From the NCBI GenBank assembly GCA_016708765.1, contig JADJFD010000003.1, forward strand, positions 1 to 64,000: 64,000 nt of DNA, in the 5' to 3' direction. Made by a program: the position numbers and the translations under genes. Origin of the DNA: Chitinophagaceae bacterium (lineage in GTDB: Bacteria; Bacteroidota; Bacteroidia; Chitinophagales; Chitinophagaceae). The notes beneath the pieces were generated by a model. That model searched no databases and was not told the DNA's origin. It saw only the letters and a list, made by a program, of their open reading frames with translations. Below are positions 47,308 through 55,999 of this stretch, piece after piece (the stretch's first letter is position 1; every line of letters begins with the position of its first letter).

Positions 47308-47500
47308 TGAAATGGCAGGTCTTCTGGCTATAGACATTCTCAAACACCTTCCCGTCTCGCCTAAGGCGAGACAGTGGTTTTGTACTTTGAGAAATTTTCC
47401 TAAGCCCCTTTAGGGGTTTGGGGTGTCCTTACAGCTACGGGGATAGCGTCAGATTTCGACTGACTTCCCTTTTAATTCCGGTTATTATGCCGGAAACCAA
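47308..47500 (-). promoter_or_regulatory. Cobalamin riboswitch upstream of btuB
   Basis: On the minus strand the leader contains GGTTTCCGGCATAATAACCG, then AAAAGGGAAGTCAGTCGAAA, CGCTATCCCCGTAGCTGTAA and, at the 3' end, the B12 box AGCCAGAAGACCTGCC (47312-47328). These are the conserved core elements of the cobalamin riboswitch in the expected order. A perfect 9-bp hairpin (GTCTCGCCT/AGGCGAGAC, 47353-47371) fills a variable arm. About 115 bases separate the B12 box from the btuB ATG; the expression platform must be there. Confidence 0.95.
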
Positions 47501-47781
47501 ATCGCTGCAAATGTAGGGAGATGAGATTTCTTTTATAAAATAAATTTTTTGGATGCTTTTCTATTCTTTGGAATAAACTTTGCTGTATTCTTTCGGTCTG
47601 TTTGAAATCAATACTGTTATGTAGCAATTCTAAAATTTCCTGAATTATTTAACATAGGGGGTGTAATCAAAATTGGTTTCAACCGTTGTTTACCTAATCC
47701 CGATAGTTTTTACCGTTTCTAAACACTACTGCTTTTAACTAATAAACAGAAAATAATACATTTCTTTTTGAAATAAAATAT

Positions 47782-48537
47782 ATGATTAGTATAATAAAAA
47801 AAATCGCTTCTCTTTTTGTAATTCTCATTGTTCTGAATGATATACCTGCTAATGCGCAGCTTATGGTTCCAAAATTCGAATTAGGTGTCGGTATAAGCAG
47901 TAATATTTATCAGGGAGATTTAACGCCTAATCGTTTTGGCTCTTATGAAACAATGAAAGCCGGATTTCAGTTACATGGAAGCCTTATTTTAAGCTCTTCT
48001 TTTTTGGCAAGAACTAATTTATCTATAGGCGGACTTCGTGGTGACGATGCAGCCTACGATAATCCTGAATTCAGAAAGCAAAGGAACTTTAATTTCAAGA
48101 CCCCACTAATCGAATTGTCTGAGTTAGTAGTTTGGAATCCCTTAAGAACAAATTATCAGAACTCTGGTTTTTCTCCTTACCTGATGGCTGGTGTTGGAGT
48201 TAGTTTCTTAAACATAAAAAGCGATGCAAGTAATTTTAATCCTGAATATTTTGCAGACGAAGCAGAGATACAGCAAAATATTGCTGCCGATCAGGAGCAT
48301 GGTACTCCTAGTGTAATTCCTGTAGTGCCAATTGGTGCTGGTTTTCGGTATGGATTCTCTCCTGCACTAGCTGTCTATGCAGAATCGACTTATAGATTAA
48401 TGTTCACCGATTATCTTGATGGTTTTAGTAAGGCAACAAATCCTGATGGAAACGATCATTACCAGACGATTTCAGTTGGTATTATATTCAGGCCGGGCAG
48501 TAAAGGAAAACTGGCTTGTCCTTCAGTAAGTTATTAA
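47782..48537 (+). CDS. DUF6089-like outer membrane beta-barrel protein
   Basis: Intact 251 residues. A signal peptide (MISIIKKIASLFVILIVLND, ending NAQ) precedes alternating beta-strands: FELGVGISSNIYQGDLTPNR, LHGSLILSSSFLARTNLSIG, LIELSELVVWNPLRTN and PVVPIGAGFRYGFSPALAVY. The stretch YQGDLTPNRFGS is characteristic of DUF6089 barrels of Bacteroidota. It probably forms an 8-10-stranded outer membrane barrel. Function unknown. The 280 bases upstream hold the start of the riboswitch transcript on the other strand and nothing else I recognise. Confidence 0.75.
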   Translation: MISIIKKIASLFVILIVLNDIPANAQLMVPKFELGVGISSNIYQGDLTPNRFGSYETMKAGFQLHGSLILSSSFLARTNLSIGGLRGDDAAYDNPEFRKQRNFNFKTPLIELSELVVWNPLRTNYQNSGFSPYLMAGVGVSFLNIKSDASNFNPEYFADEAEIQQNIAADQEHGTPSVIPVVPIGAGFRYGFSPALAVYAESTYRLMFTDYLDGFSKATNPDGNDHYQTISVGIIFRPGSKGKLACPSVSY

Positions 48538-48542
48538 TCAAT

Positions 48543-50618
48543 TTACTTCTTTGTTGCTTTGATCCATTGGAAGGATAGGCCAACATAATAATTTCTTGTT
48601 GGCGCTGCATTGTAAAAACGGTTAGCTGCTGCGTTGATATCATTTCCCAAACTATAGACTTCATTTAAAAGGTTATCAACTCCTGCATAGAAATTTAATT
48701 TGTATTTGCTCTGCACTATTTTTTTCCATCCTGCTCTAAAGCCAAGTAAATGATAAGGTTCTGCTGTTGCAGTGTTGGCATCATTCAGGAAAATCTTAGA
48801 GGCTGAGTAATATGTAATATTTGCATAGGCGCCATTTTTTAATTGAGCATCAGCTAACGCTGATAATGTATTCGCAGGAATTGATGGAACAGTTTTTCCA
48901 GAAAAGTCATCAGCACCCTTTATAAAACTGCCGTAGCGGAAATGATTATAAGTGTAATCAACCCTGAATTGGCAATAGTCTAAAAATTTTGATGTTGAAT
49001 TGCTGATAAGATAGTCAGTATGTATTTCAATTCCCTTTTGTTGTACATCTCCAGCATTTACAAAAAAATCGGCTCCTGATAAATCTCTTCTTTGAACCAG
49101 CGCATTGTTCAGTTTAAAATAAAAGGCCGTGACATCAATATCTAGACGATTATGAAAAAACCGGTTCGCTAAAGTCAATTCATAATTCCAACCATATTCT
49201 GCTTCAAGTTCTGTGCTGATTACTCCAGTAGATGGCAGTAGCTCGCCAACTGTTGGTGGAGAAAACCCTCTTGATACAGTTGCTTTCACAGAAAAATCAT
49301 TTGTAAATAATTTCTTCAATGAAATTCGTGGAGCTAGTTCGTTTTTATAACTGCGGGATTGTTTTAGTACAGGGTATTGATTCAGCCTGCTAAAATTTAC
49401 TTTTGTTTTATTTAAACTTATGCCGGAATTGATGAACCATTTTTTGTTAAGAGTTGCATCTCCTTGTACAAAGAAGTTATAAGTGGTATAATCAATATCA
49501 TCGTTTGTTTGCAGTGTGTCAGGATTTCCGTTCTTATTTTTTGAAACCTGTGTGTTAAAATAGCCTTGCTGGAATTCACTGCCGCCTACCAATTGAAACT
49601 CATTGTCATTTTTATCTTTCTTTTTATAAGTGAAAAAACTACGACCGCCAAAGCTTGGTTCATTTCTTCTCTCATAATTACGAACAGCCGGATTTTTTAT
49701 TTGTGAAAATGCACCATACACAGTTGTTGAATTTTTAAAAGAACTATTAATGTGATAAACGTTTGTAAATCCTGCTGTAATATTTTTCTGATAAATAGCT
49801 GCTTTCGCATCCACAGAAGAAGGGAAAGCACCAGCTGCAGGTCTTGCTGCTTTTGGGTTAGCTGTAAATTCGGCCAAGGTTAATGCGCCGGGAGTTTCAT
49901 AAAACATATTGCTAAATAAAACAGCTGCTGATAACTCTTGTTTATGTGATAGTTTTAGTTGCGATTGCCAGGAAAAATTATCTTTCCGCATTTTAGTTTG
50001 AACTCTGAACCCATCGGTTTGATTGTGGGCATAGGTAATTTGATTTTTATTCTCTTTCTTCCCAAATGAAACTGATGTAAAAATGTTTTGCAGATTGTAG
50101 CTGCCGGTAACATATTCAAGACTTGCTCCCGGCTTCCAACTATCGAAATTATTGACGAGAATTAAGCCGCCTGTTCCTGCGCCGTACATACTACCTGCCG
50201 GGCCTTTAAAAATTTCTATGGAAGAAAAATTATTCCAGGCAAGTTGGTTAAAATAGGTATTGCCTCCGGGATCAGTGAGTGGAATACTATTCCAATACAC
50301 TTTTACATTTCTTACACCAAACGGAGATCGCAATGAACTGCCCCTGATATTAATTCGATAGCTTCCCGGACTTCTCTCTTCCATTCTTACACCGGCTACT
50401 GTGTTAAATCCATTGACCAATGAAGTTTTGTTATTCCTATCGCCATTATTGAATCCAATAATTTTTACTGTGGCAGTAGAGTTTCTCAGACTTTTGTTTT
50501 GCTCAAAAGCTTTTATCGTTACCTCGTCAAGAATTTTTGTAGAGTCGGCTTTTTCTTCCTGCCCGTAAATGGCAGAATTAAAAAAGAAGAGTAAAAAAAT
50601 AGCGGCTGTTTTTTTCAT
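48543..50618 (-). CDS. TonB-dependent receptor (likely siderophore or metal uptake)
   Basis: Intact 691-residue receptor. Signal peptide MKKTAAIFLLFFFNSAIYGQ; plug domain with ILDEVTIKAFEQNKSLRNST, GFNTVAGVRMEERSPGSYRI, NIRGSSLRSPFGVRNVKVYW, FSSIEIFKGPAGSMYGAGTG and GLILVNN; barrel ending ATRNYYVGLSFQWIKATKK. There is no carboxypeptidase-like domain in front, so it is not a SusC-type glycan importer. RGSSLR..FG..N-KVYWNSIPLTDPGGNT resembles FecA/iron-chelate receptors in Bacteroidota. The substrate is unknown and no riboswitch is evident. Confidence 0.87.
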   Translation of the reverse strand: MKKTAAIFLLFFFNSAIYGQEEKADSTKILDEVTIKAFEQNKSLRNSTATVKIIGFNNGDRNNKTSLVNGFNTVAGVRMEERSPGSYRINIRGSSLRSPFGVRNVKVYWNSIPLTDPGGNTYFNQLAWNNFSSIEIFKGPAGSMYGAGTGGLILVNNFDSWKPGASLEYVTGSYNLQNIFTSVSFGKKENKNQITYAHNQTDGFRVQTKMRKDNFSWQSQLKLSHKQELSAAVLFSNMFYETPGALTLAEFTANPKAARPAAGAFPSSVDAKAAIYQKNITAGFTNVYHINSSFKNSTTVYGAFSQIKNPAVRNYERRNEPSFGGRSFFTYKKKDKNDNEFQLVGGSEFQQGYFNTQVSKNKNGNPDTLQTNDDIDYTTYNFFVQGDATLNKKWFINSGISLNKTKVNFSRLNQYPVLKQSRSYKNELAPRISLKKLFTNDFSVKATVSRGFSPPTVGELLPSTGVISTELEAEYGWNYELTLANRFFHNRLDIDVTAFYFKLNNALVQRRDLSGADFFVNAGDVQQKGIEIHTDYLISNSTSKFLDYCQFRVDYTYNHFRYGSFIKGADDFSGKTVPSIPANTLSALADAQLKNGAYANITYYSASKIFLNDANTATAEPYHLLGFRAGWKKIVQSKYKLNFYAGVDNLLNEVYSLGNDINAAANRFYNAAPTRNYYVGLSFQWIKATKK

Positions 50619-50673
50619 AGAAACTGGAAATGGACAACGTAAAGTTAGAACGTTTTCTCTGTATCTTCAAGCC

Positions 50674-51809
50674 ATGATTGCAAAGAACAAGCTGGGGCTC
50701 TTTTCCCTCACCATGATTGTTATCGGACTCGTAATTGGCACTGGTATTTTCCGCACCTCAAAAGATGCGGCGCAGGCAGCAGCTACACCTTCCATTTTCT
50801 TTGCAGCCTGGATTGTTGCAGGTCTTGTTGCAATTTGTGGTGCACTAACCTATGCTGAGATTGGTAGCCGTTACCCGGTAACAGGCGGTTATTATAAAAT
50901 ATTCTCTTACGCCTATCATCCATCATTGGCATTTGGCATCAATTCAATTATATTAATTTCAAATGCAGCATCACTATCCGGCGTTGCATTGATTGGCAGC
51001 GAATATATTTCTCCATTATTATTTGAAGCGGCAAGTGTAGAGAAATGGAAACCATTTGTGGCAATGGCGGCTATTATTCTTTTTTATGGGGTAAACCTCC
51101 TGGGATTAAGAATGAGTTCGCAAACGCAGAATGTACTGATGATAATTAAGATTGCAATGTTGCTGGTTATTATTGCAGCATTGTTCTTTCCTGAATTGCA
51201 TAGCATTGCACCTGTTGTGGTGGATGAAAGCAAAACATCTGCAGCGGCCTTGTTGCTTTCATTTGGCGTAGCGTTAAAAGCCACTTCGTTCACTTATGGC
51301 GGCTATCAGCAAACCATCAATTTTGGAGAAGAAGTAGTAAATCCACAAAAGAATATTCCTAAAGGAATTTTTACCGGTATCATTATTATTATAGGACTTT
51401 ACTTATTAGTAAGCTATGCTTATGTAAAAGTGATTGGTTTTAACGAACTCAAAGAAACTTCTGGCATTGCCTCTGTGGTTGCTGAAAAAATGTTTGGAAC
51501 TGCTGGAAAATATGCTTCTTCTATTTTATTATTTCTTGCCGTGCTGGCTTATGTAAATGTTTTGTTACTCAGTAATCCGAGGGTGATGTATGCGATGAGT
51601 ACGGATGGTATTTTGCCAAAAGTTTTTCAAAAGAAAGATAAAAAAAGAGATGTGTTGACGGTAAGCCTTACTGTTTTTGCAGCCATTTGTGTAGTGGTTT
51701 TATTTTTATTAATGAACCTCAATTGGCATTGACAAGTATTAGTGTGCTGGCGGGTTTTATCGCTTTGTATTTTATTATACAGAGGATTAAAAGGAGTAAA
51801 GCCTCATAG
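50674..51809 (+). CDS. Amino acid permease, APC superfamily, one frameshift
   Basis: Inner membrane transporter. LGLFSLTMIVIGLVIGTGIF followed by RTSKDAAQ is the APC helix 1 signature (IGxGIF), then YAEIGSRYPVTGGYYKIFSY and TFTYGGYQQTINFGEEVVNP in helix 6-7 position. ATG 50674 is used because in-frame codons before it overlap the divergent receptor gene. A one-base shift near 51705 moves to INEPQLALTSISVLAGFIAL and a stop at 51809. Repaired length is about 378 residues, shorter than the usual 430-460, so the C-terminal helices may be reduced. The substrate is an unidentified amino acid. Confidence 0.82.
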
Positions 51810-51875
51810 AAAAATTAACTCCCACTTATAAAAAATCAGTAATCAGGCGGCCCAATTCAATTAATTTTGCCAAAT

Positions 51876-53314
51876 ATGAAATTGAGCTCAGTTATTGTTG
51901 CATTGCTGATGGTTTGTTCCTCAGCGTTTGCTCAAACGCCTCCCGCAGAAAAATGGGATCTTCAAAAATGTGTTGAATATGCTATGCAGAATAATATCTC
52001 TGTACGGCAAGCCGATCTTCAAATTCGTTTCGCTGAACTTGATCTGCATCAGAGTAAACAATCAATATATCCCAATGCAAATTTTTCGGGCAATGTTGGA
52101 TTTAGTGCCGGTCGAAACCAAGATCCCACTACCTTTAGTTTAATAACAACCGGCTTTATTTTTAATAATTACACATTACAAACAAGTGTAGATCTTTTTA
52201 ACTGGTTCTCTAAAAAAAATACAATTGCCGCAAATGATTTAACTGTAAAAGCAAGGCAAGAAGGACTTGAAAAAGCAAAAAATGATGTGGCATTAAATGT
52301 AGCCGTTGCTTATTTGCAGGCACTACTTTCCAGGGAACAAATTACATTAGCAAAATCAAGAGTAGATCAGACTAAATCGCAATTGGAAAATACAAGAAAG
52401 CAAGTAGATGCCGGAAAATTACCTGAATTAAATGCTGTTAATCTTGAATCAGTTCTGGCAAATGATAGTTCAGCTTTAATCACTGCCCAGACTTCTGCCA
52501 GTCAGGCTTTGTTACAAATGAAAGCGTTGTTGAATATGGATGCAGCTTTGGATTTTGATTTAGCTACTCCACCGGTTGATATGATTCCGGTTGAAGCATT
52601 GGGAGATTTACAACCAGATGCAGTTTATCAACTTGCAATTAATAGCTTACCACAGCAAAAAGTTGATATACTGAATGTGATGTCCGCAAAAAAATGGTTG
52701 AAGTGGCAAAAGGCAGTATGTATCCAACTTTTTCATTATTTGGAAGCCTTGGAACATCTACAAATAGCAGGGCTACAGATATAAAATCAAGCACTCTTTT
52801 AAATGCGCCTATAGGTAATGTTACGGTAAACGGCACCCCTTATCAAGTGTTTCCAATAAACCCTTTTAATGTGTTTACATTTGGAAAAACATCATATTTT
52901 AAACAAATAGACCAAAATTTTAGACAGTCTGTAGGATTAGCACTCAGTGTCCCAATTTTTAATGGAAGTAGTTTAAAAACACAGTGGAAACGTTCGAAAT
53001 TGCAACTGAAACAAACGGAGTTAACGAAAGAACAAAATAGCTTTACCTTAAAACAAGATATTTATAAAGCCTATAATGATGCAGTGGCTTCATTACAATC
53101 GTATAATGCAAATAAAAAGACAGTGGAGTTTTCTGCAAAGGCATATGATTTTGCATCTAAGCGTTATGATTTGGGTTTGCTTTCAACATACGATTTAATT
53201 ACATCTCAGAATACATTGCAACAGGCAAAGATTCAGCTTTTATATTCACAATATGATTATGTGTTTAAAATGAAGTTGCTTGAATTTTATAAAGGCCAAG
53301 GTTTAAAACTTTAA
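51876..53314 (+). CDS. TolC-family outer membrane efflux protein, one frameshift
   Basis: Outer membrane channel. Signal peptide MKLSSVIVALLMVCSSAFAQ, then WDLQKCVEYAMQNNISVRQA, the first TolC repeat, VDLFNWFSKKNTIAANDL and a long coiled-coil (KNDVALNVAVAYLQALLSRE). A shift at the A-run near 52694 leads to VEVAKGSMYPTFSLFGSLGT and the second repeat LGLLSTYDLITSQNTLQQAK. Repaired length is about 480 residues, normal. TAATTTTG (51862-51869) sits 6 bases before the ATG and could be a -7 element of a near-leaderless transcript. It is followed 12 bases later by the membrane fusion protein gene. Confidence 0.87.
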
Positions 53315-53326
53315 AATAACTCAAGG

Positions 53327-54673
53327 ATGAATAAGACTTTAAAATGGATATTGATAATTATTGGAATACTTGCAGTGGCATTTTTTGCTATTAAAAAATT
53401 TGGAGGTGGTAAGAAAGAAGAAAAAGTAGCGATTGAAAAAGTAACAAAAAGAACTATCGTTGAATCTGTAAATGCCAGTGGTAAAATTTATCCTGAGACA
53501 GAAGTAAAGATCAGCCCAGATATTTCTGGACAGATTACAGAACTATATGTGCAAGAAGGCGATAGTGTAAAAAAGGGAACGGTGTTGGCCAGAATTTATG
53601 CTGATATATATTCTTTGCAAAGAGACGAGGCAGCATCAAGAGTAAATCAATCTGTTGCAACAGTTGATAATAGTAAAGCTTCCATCGAAGCTTTAAAATC
53701 AAATCTTGATCTTGCTAAACAAGCTTTAGATCGTAACCAGACATTATATAATCAAAAAGTAATTTCAAAATCCGAATTGGAGCAGTTTGAAGGTTCTTAC
53801 AGGTCAGCGTTAGCAAATTATAATGCTGCCTTGCAAAATATAAAAGGGTTGCAGGCAAATGTTCAATCCACACAAACTGGTTTAAGCAAAGCAAATAAAG
53901 ACTTAAGCAGGACTACAATTGTTGCTCCAATGAACGGAGTTATTTCATCATTGAAAATAAAAAAGGGAGAAAGTGTGGCAGGAAGCAGCTTTAATGTTGG
54001 AACTGAAATGATGACGGTCGCAGATATGTCTGTGCTGGAAGTAAGAGTTGATGTGGGAGAAAACGATATTGTAAAAATCAATATTGGAGATTCTGCCGAT
54101 GTTGAAGTAGATGCGTATAACAACAGAAAGTTCAAAGGCGTTGTAACAAAAATTGCAAGCAGCACTAAAACCTCGCTAGGTGCAATGACATCAAACGATG
54201 TAACTAATTATGAAGTGCGGATTCGTTTGGATAAAGATTCGTATAGTGATCTTGCAGGGAAGGCTTTCCCTTTTCGTCCCGGAATGAATGCAAGTGCTGA
54301 TATTAAAACCAAAAGAGTAGATAAAGTGCTGGCTGTTCCTATTACAGCGGTAAATGCTAGGGTGAAGGGAAGTGACCAAAGCATGGCAGATAAGAAAAAG
54401 GAAGAAAAGGAAGTAAAAGGTGAAAATGAAAATGATTTGTCATTAATAGTGTCTGACGAATTAGAAGAAGTGGTTTTTGTATTGGATAAAGATGGCACAG
54501 TGACAAAAGCTGTTGTGCGATCAGGCATACAGGATATCAATTACATTGAAATATTGGGTGGTTTAAAAGAAGGAGATGAAGTAGTAATTGGCCCTTATAA
54601 TGCTATAAGCAAAACATTAAAAAATGGAATGAAAGTGAATGTAGTTCCAAAAGACAAATTGTTTGAGAAATAA
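53327..54673 (+). CDS. HlyD/MacA-type periplasmic adaptor (membrane fusion protein)
   Basis: Intact 448 residues. An N-terminal anchor (TLKWILIIIGILAVAFFAIK) precedes a lipoyl/barrel-sandwich half KISPDISGQITELYVQEGDS, a hairpin of coiled coils (about residues 95-190: QSVATVDNSKASIEALKSNL, DLAKQALDRNQTLYNQKVIS) and the second lipoyl half TTIVAPMNGVISSLKIKKGE. A C-terminal beta-barrel domain has FRPGMNASADIKTKRVDKVL, then a charged Lys/Glu linker. It should bridge TolC and an inner membrane pump. No ABC or RND pump gene follows; gpsA does, so the pump is elsewhere. Confidence 0.9.
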   Translation: MNKTLKWILIIIGILAVAFFAIKKFGGGKKEEKVAIEKVTKRTIVESVNASGKIYPETEVKISPDISGQITELYVQEGDSVKKGTVLARIYADIYSLQRDEAASRVNQSVATVDNSKASIEALKSNLDLAKQALDRNQTLYNQKVISKSELEQFEGSYRSALANYNAALQNIKGLQANVQSTQTGLSKANKDLSRTTIVAPMNGVISSLKIKKGESVAGSSFNVGTEMMTVADMSVLEVRVDVGENDIVKINIGDSADVEVDAYNNRKFKGVVTKIASSTKTSLGAMTSNDVTNYEVRIRLDKDSYSDLAGKAFPFRPGMNASADIKTKRVDKVLAVPITAVNARVKGSDQSMADKKKEEKEVKGENENDLSLIVSDELEEVVFVLDKDGTVTKAVVRSGIQDINYIEILGGLKEGDEVVIGPYNAISKTLKNGMKVNVVPKDKLFEK

Positions 54674-54782
54674 ACAATTCCTTGCCTTGTAAATCTCTTT
54701 ATGTTTAACCTTGGCAATTAGTTGCTGTTTGGTGTCTGCAATTCATTACTTGTAAGTATTTTTTATTTAATTAAGTTTGGAT

Positions 54783-55823
54783 ATGACATTTGGAATGATT
54801 GGCAGTGGTAGTTGGGCAACAGCATTAACAAAAATGCTGACTGATAATAAGCATATAGTTAATTGGTGGGTAAGAAAAGAGGAAACGATTAAACATATAA
54901 AAGAGAAAGGCTTTAATCCTAATTACCTCTCCGCAGCAAAATTTGACACTTCATTATTAGTAATATCTTCGGATATAAAAGAAGTTATTAAAAACTCAGA
55001 TACATTAGTAGTAGCCGTGCCATCTGCATATGCTGCAGCTGCGTTTGAAAAGTTAGAAGCTAAAGATTGGGAAGGTAAAAAAGTAATTTCAGCTATCAAA
55101 GGATTATTGCCTGGCAAGGATATTTTATTAAATTATTATTTGCAACAGGAATTTGATTTTCCGTTAGATAATTATTTCGCAGTGCTTGGACCTTGTCATG
55201 CTGAAGAAGTTGCCCAGCAGAAATTGTCTTACCTCACTTTTTCAGGTAATGATATTATCACTGCCTCAGAAATAGCTTCGCATTTTACCACACCTTATAT
55301 AAGTACAATTGTTAATCATGATATTCTTGGAGTTCAATATGCCGCGGTATTGAAAAATATTTATGCATTAGGTGCTGGCATTGCTCATGGATTAGATTAT
55401 GGAGATAATTTTTTAAGTGTTTACATTGCTAATGCGGCAGATGAAATGGCAGGCTTTCTTAAAAAATTTGGTGTAGAACATATCACAGTCGGAGAGCATG
55501 ACAGTGAAGAAGATCCAATCACTCATCGTAAAACGCCTAATTATGCTGCGTCTGTATATCTTGGCGATTTACTGGTAACCTGTTATTCACTATATAGCCG
55601 CAATCGTTCTTTCGGAGCATTAATTGGTCAGGGTAAATCAGTTGACACTATTATTAAGGAAACTAATATGGTGGCTGAAGGATATAATGCAACAAAATGC
55701 ATTTATAATATAAATAAGGCAGTAGACGCAGCTATCCCAATAGCTGAAACTATCTATAAGATATTATGGGAAAATGTTAAACCACAGGAAGGCTTTAAAC
55801 GCATAAAACAGGTATTGGTCTGA
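54783..55823 (+). CDS. gpsA: Glycerol-3-phosphate dehydrogenase (NAD(P)+)
   Basis: Intact 346 residues. FGMIGSGSWATALTKMLTDN is the dinucleotide site at the N terminus, VISAIKGLLPGKDILLNYYL holds the conserved Lys region, FAVLGPCHAEEVAQQ is the family PxHAxE motif and AVLKNIYALGAGIAHGLDYG the catalytic Lys-Asn region. It reduces dihydroxyacetone phosphate to glycerol-3-phosphate for phospholipids. ATG 54783 is preferred over TTG 54777. TAAGTTTG (54772-54779) with TTG 19 bases upstream forms a good promoter that ends 3 bases before the ATG, so the mRNA may be leaderless. Confidence 0.93.
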   Translation: MTFGMIGSGSWATALTKMLTDNKHIVNWWVRKEETIKHIKEKGFNPNYLSAAKFDTSLLVISSDIKEVIKNSDTLVVAVPSAYAAAAFEKLEAKDWEGKKVISAIKGLLPGKDILLNYYLQQEFDFPLDNYFAVLGPCHAEEVAQQKLSYLTFSGNDIITASEIASHFTTPYISTIVNHDILGVQYAAVLKNIYALGAGIAHGLDYGDNFLSVYIANAADEMAGFLKKFGVEHITVGEHDSEEDPITHRKTPNYAASVYLGDLLVTCYSLYSRNRSFGALIGQGKSVDTIIKETNMVAEGYNATKCIYNINKAVDAAIPIAETIYKILWENVKPQEGFKRIKQVLV

Positions 55824-55875
55824 TTTGTAGAACTGTGATTTAGTATTGTGAGGTGAAACCTTTAAAACAGACCCT

Positions 55876-55992
55876 ATGCCACTTTCTTACCATGGATTTG
55901 CCCCCGCCGCCATTTTAATTATGGTGCTCTGCCTTGCGGCAAAAAAGCTTTTTGATTACTGGAAACATACTCACCCCAAAACGAAAGTTTAA
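55876..55992 (+). CDS. Small membrane protein of 38 residues
   Basis: A short frame from ATG 55876: one hydrophobic helix (FAPAAILIMVLCLAAKKLF) followed by a basic, His-rich tail (DYWKHTHPKTKV). It is too short for routine gene calling. It lies between gpsA and the convergent hemW and ends 7 bases before the hemW stop. Slightly higher GC than its surroundings and a clean helix-plus-positive-tail layout suggest a real single-pass protein, but there is no further support. Confidence 0.4.
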   Translation: MPLSYHGFAPAAILIMVLCLAAKKLFDYWKHTHPKTKV

Positions 55993-55999
55993 ACAGTAA

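Noticed and set aside
47194..47343. A longer start for the btuB-like receptor, in frame up to 47343
   Set aside because: The extra 50 codons lie in the riboswitch leader, which contains the B12 box, and a proper signal peptide begins at 47193.
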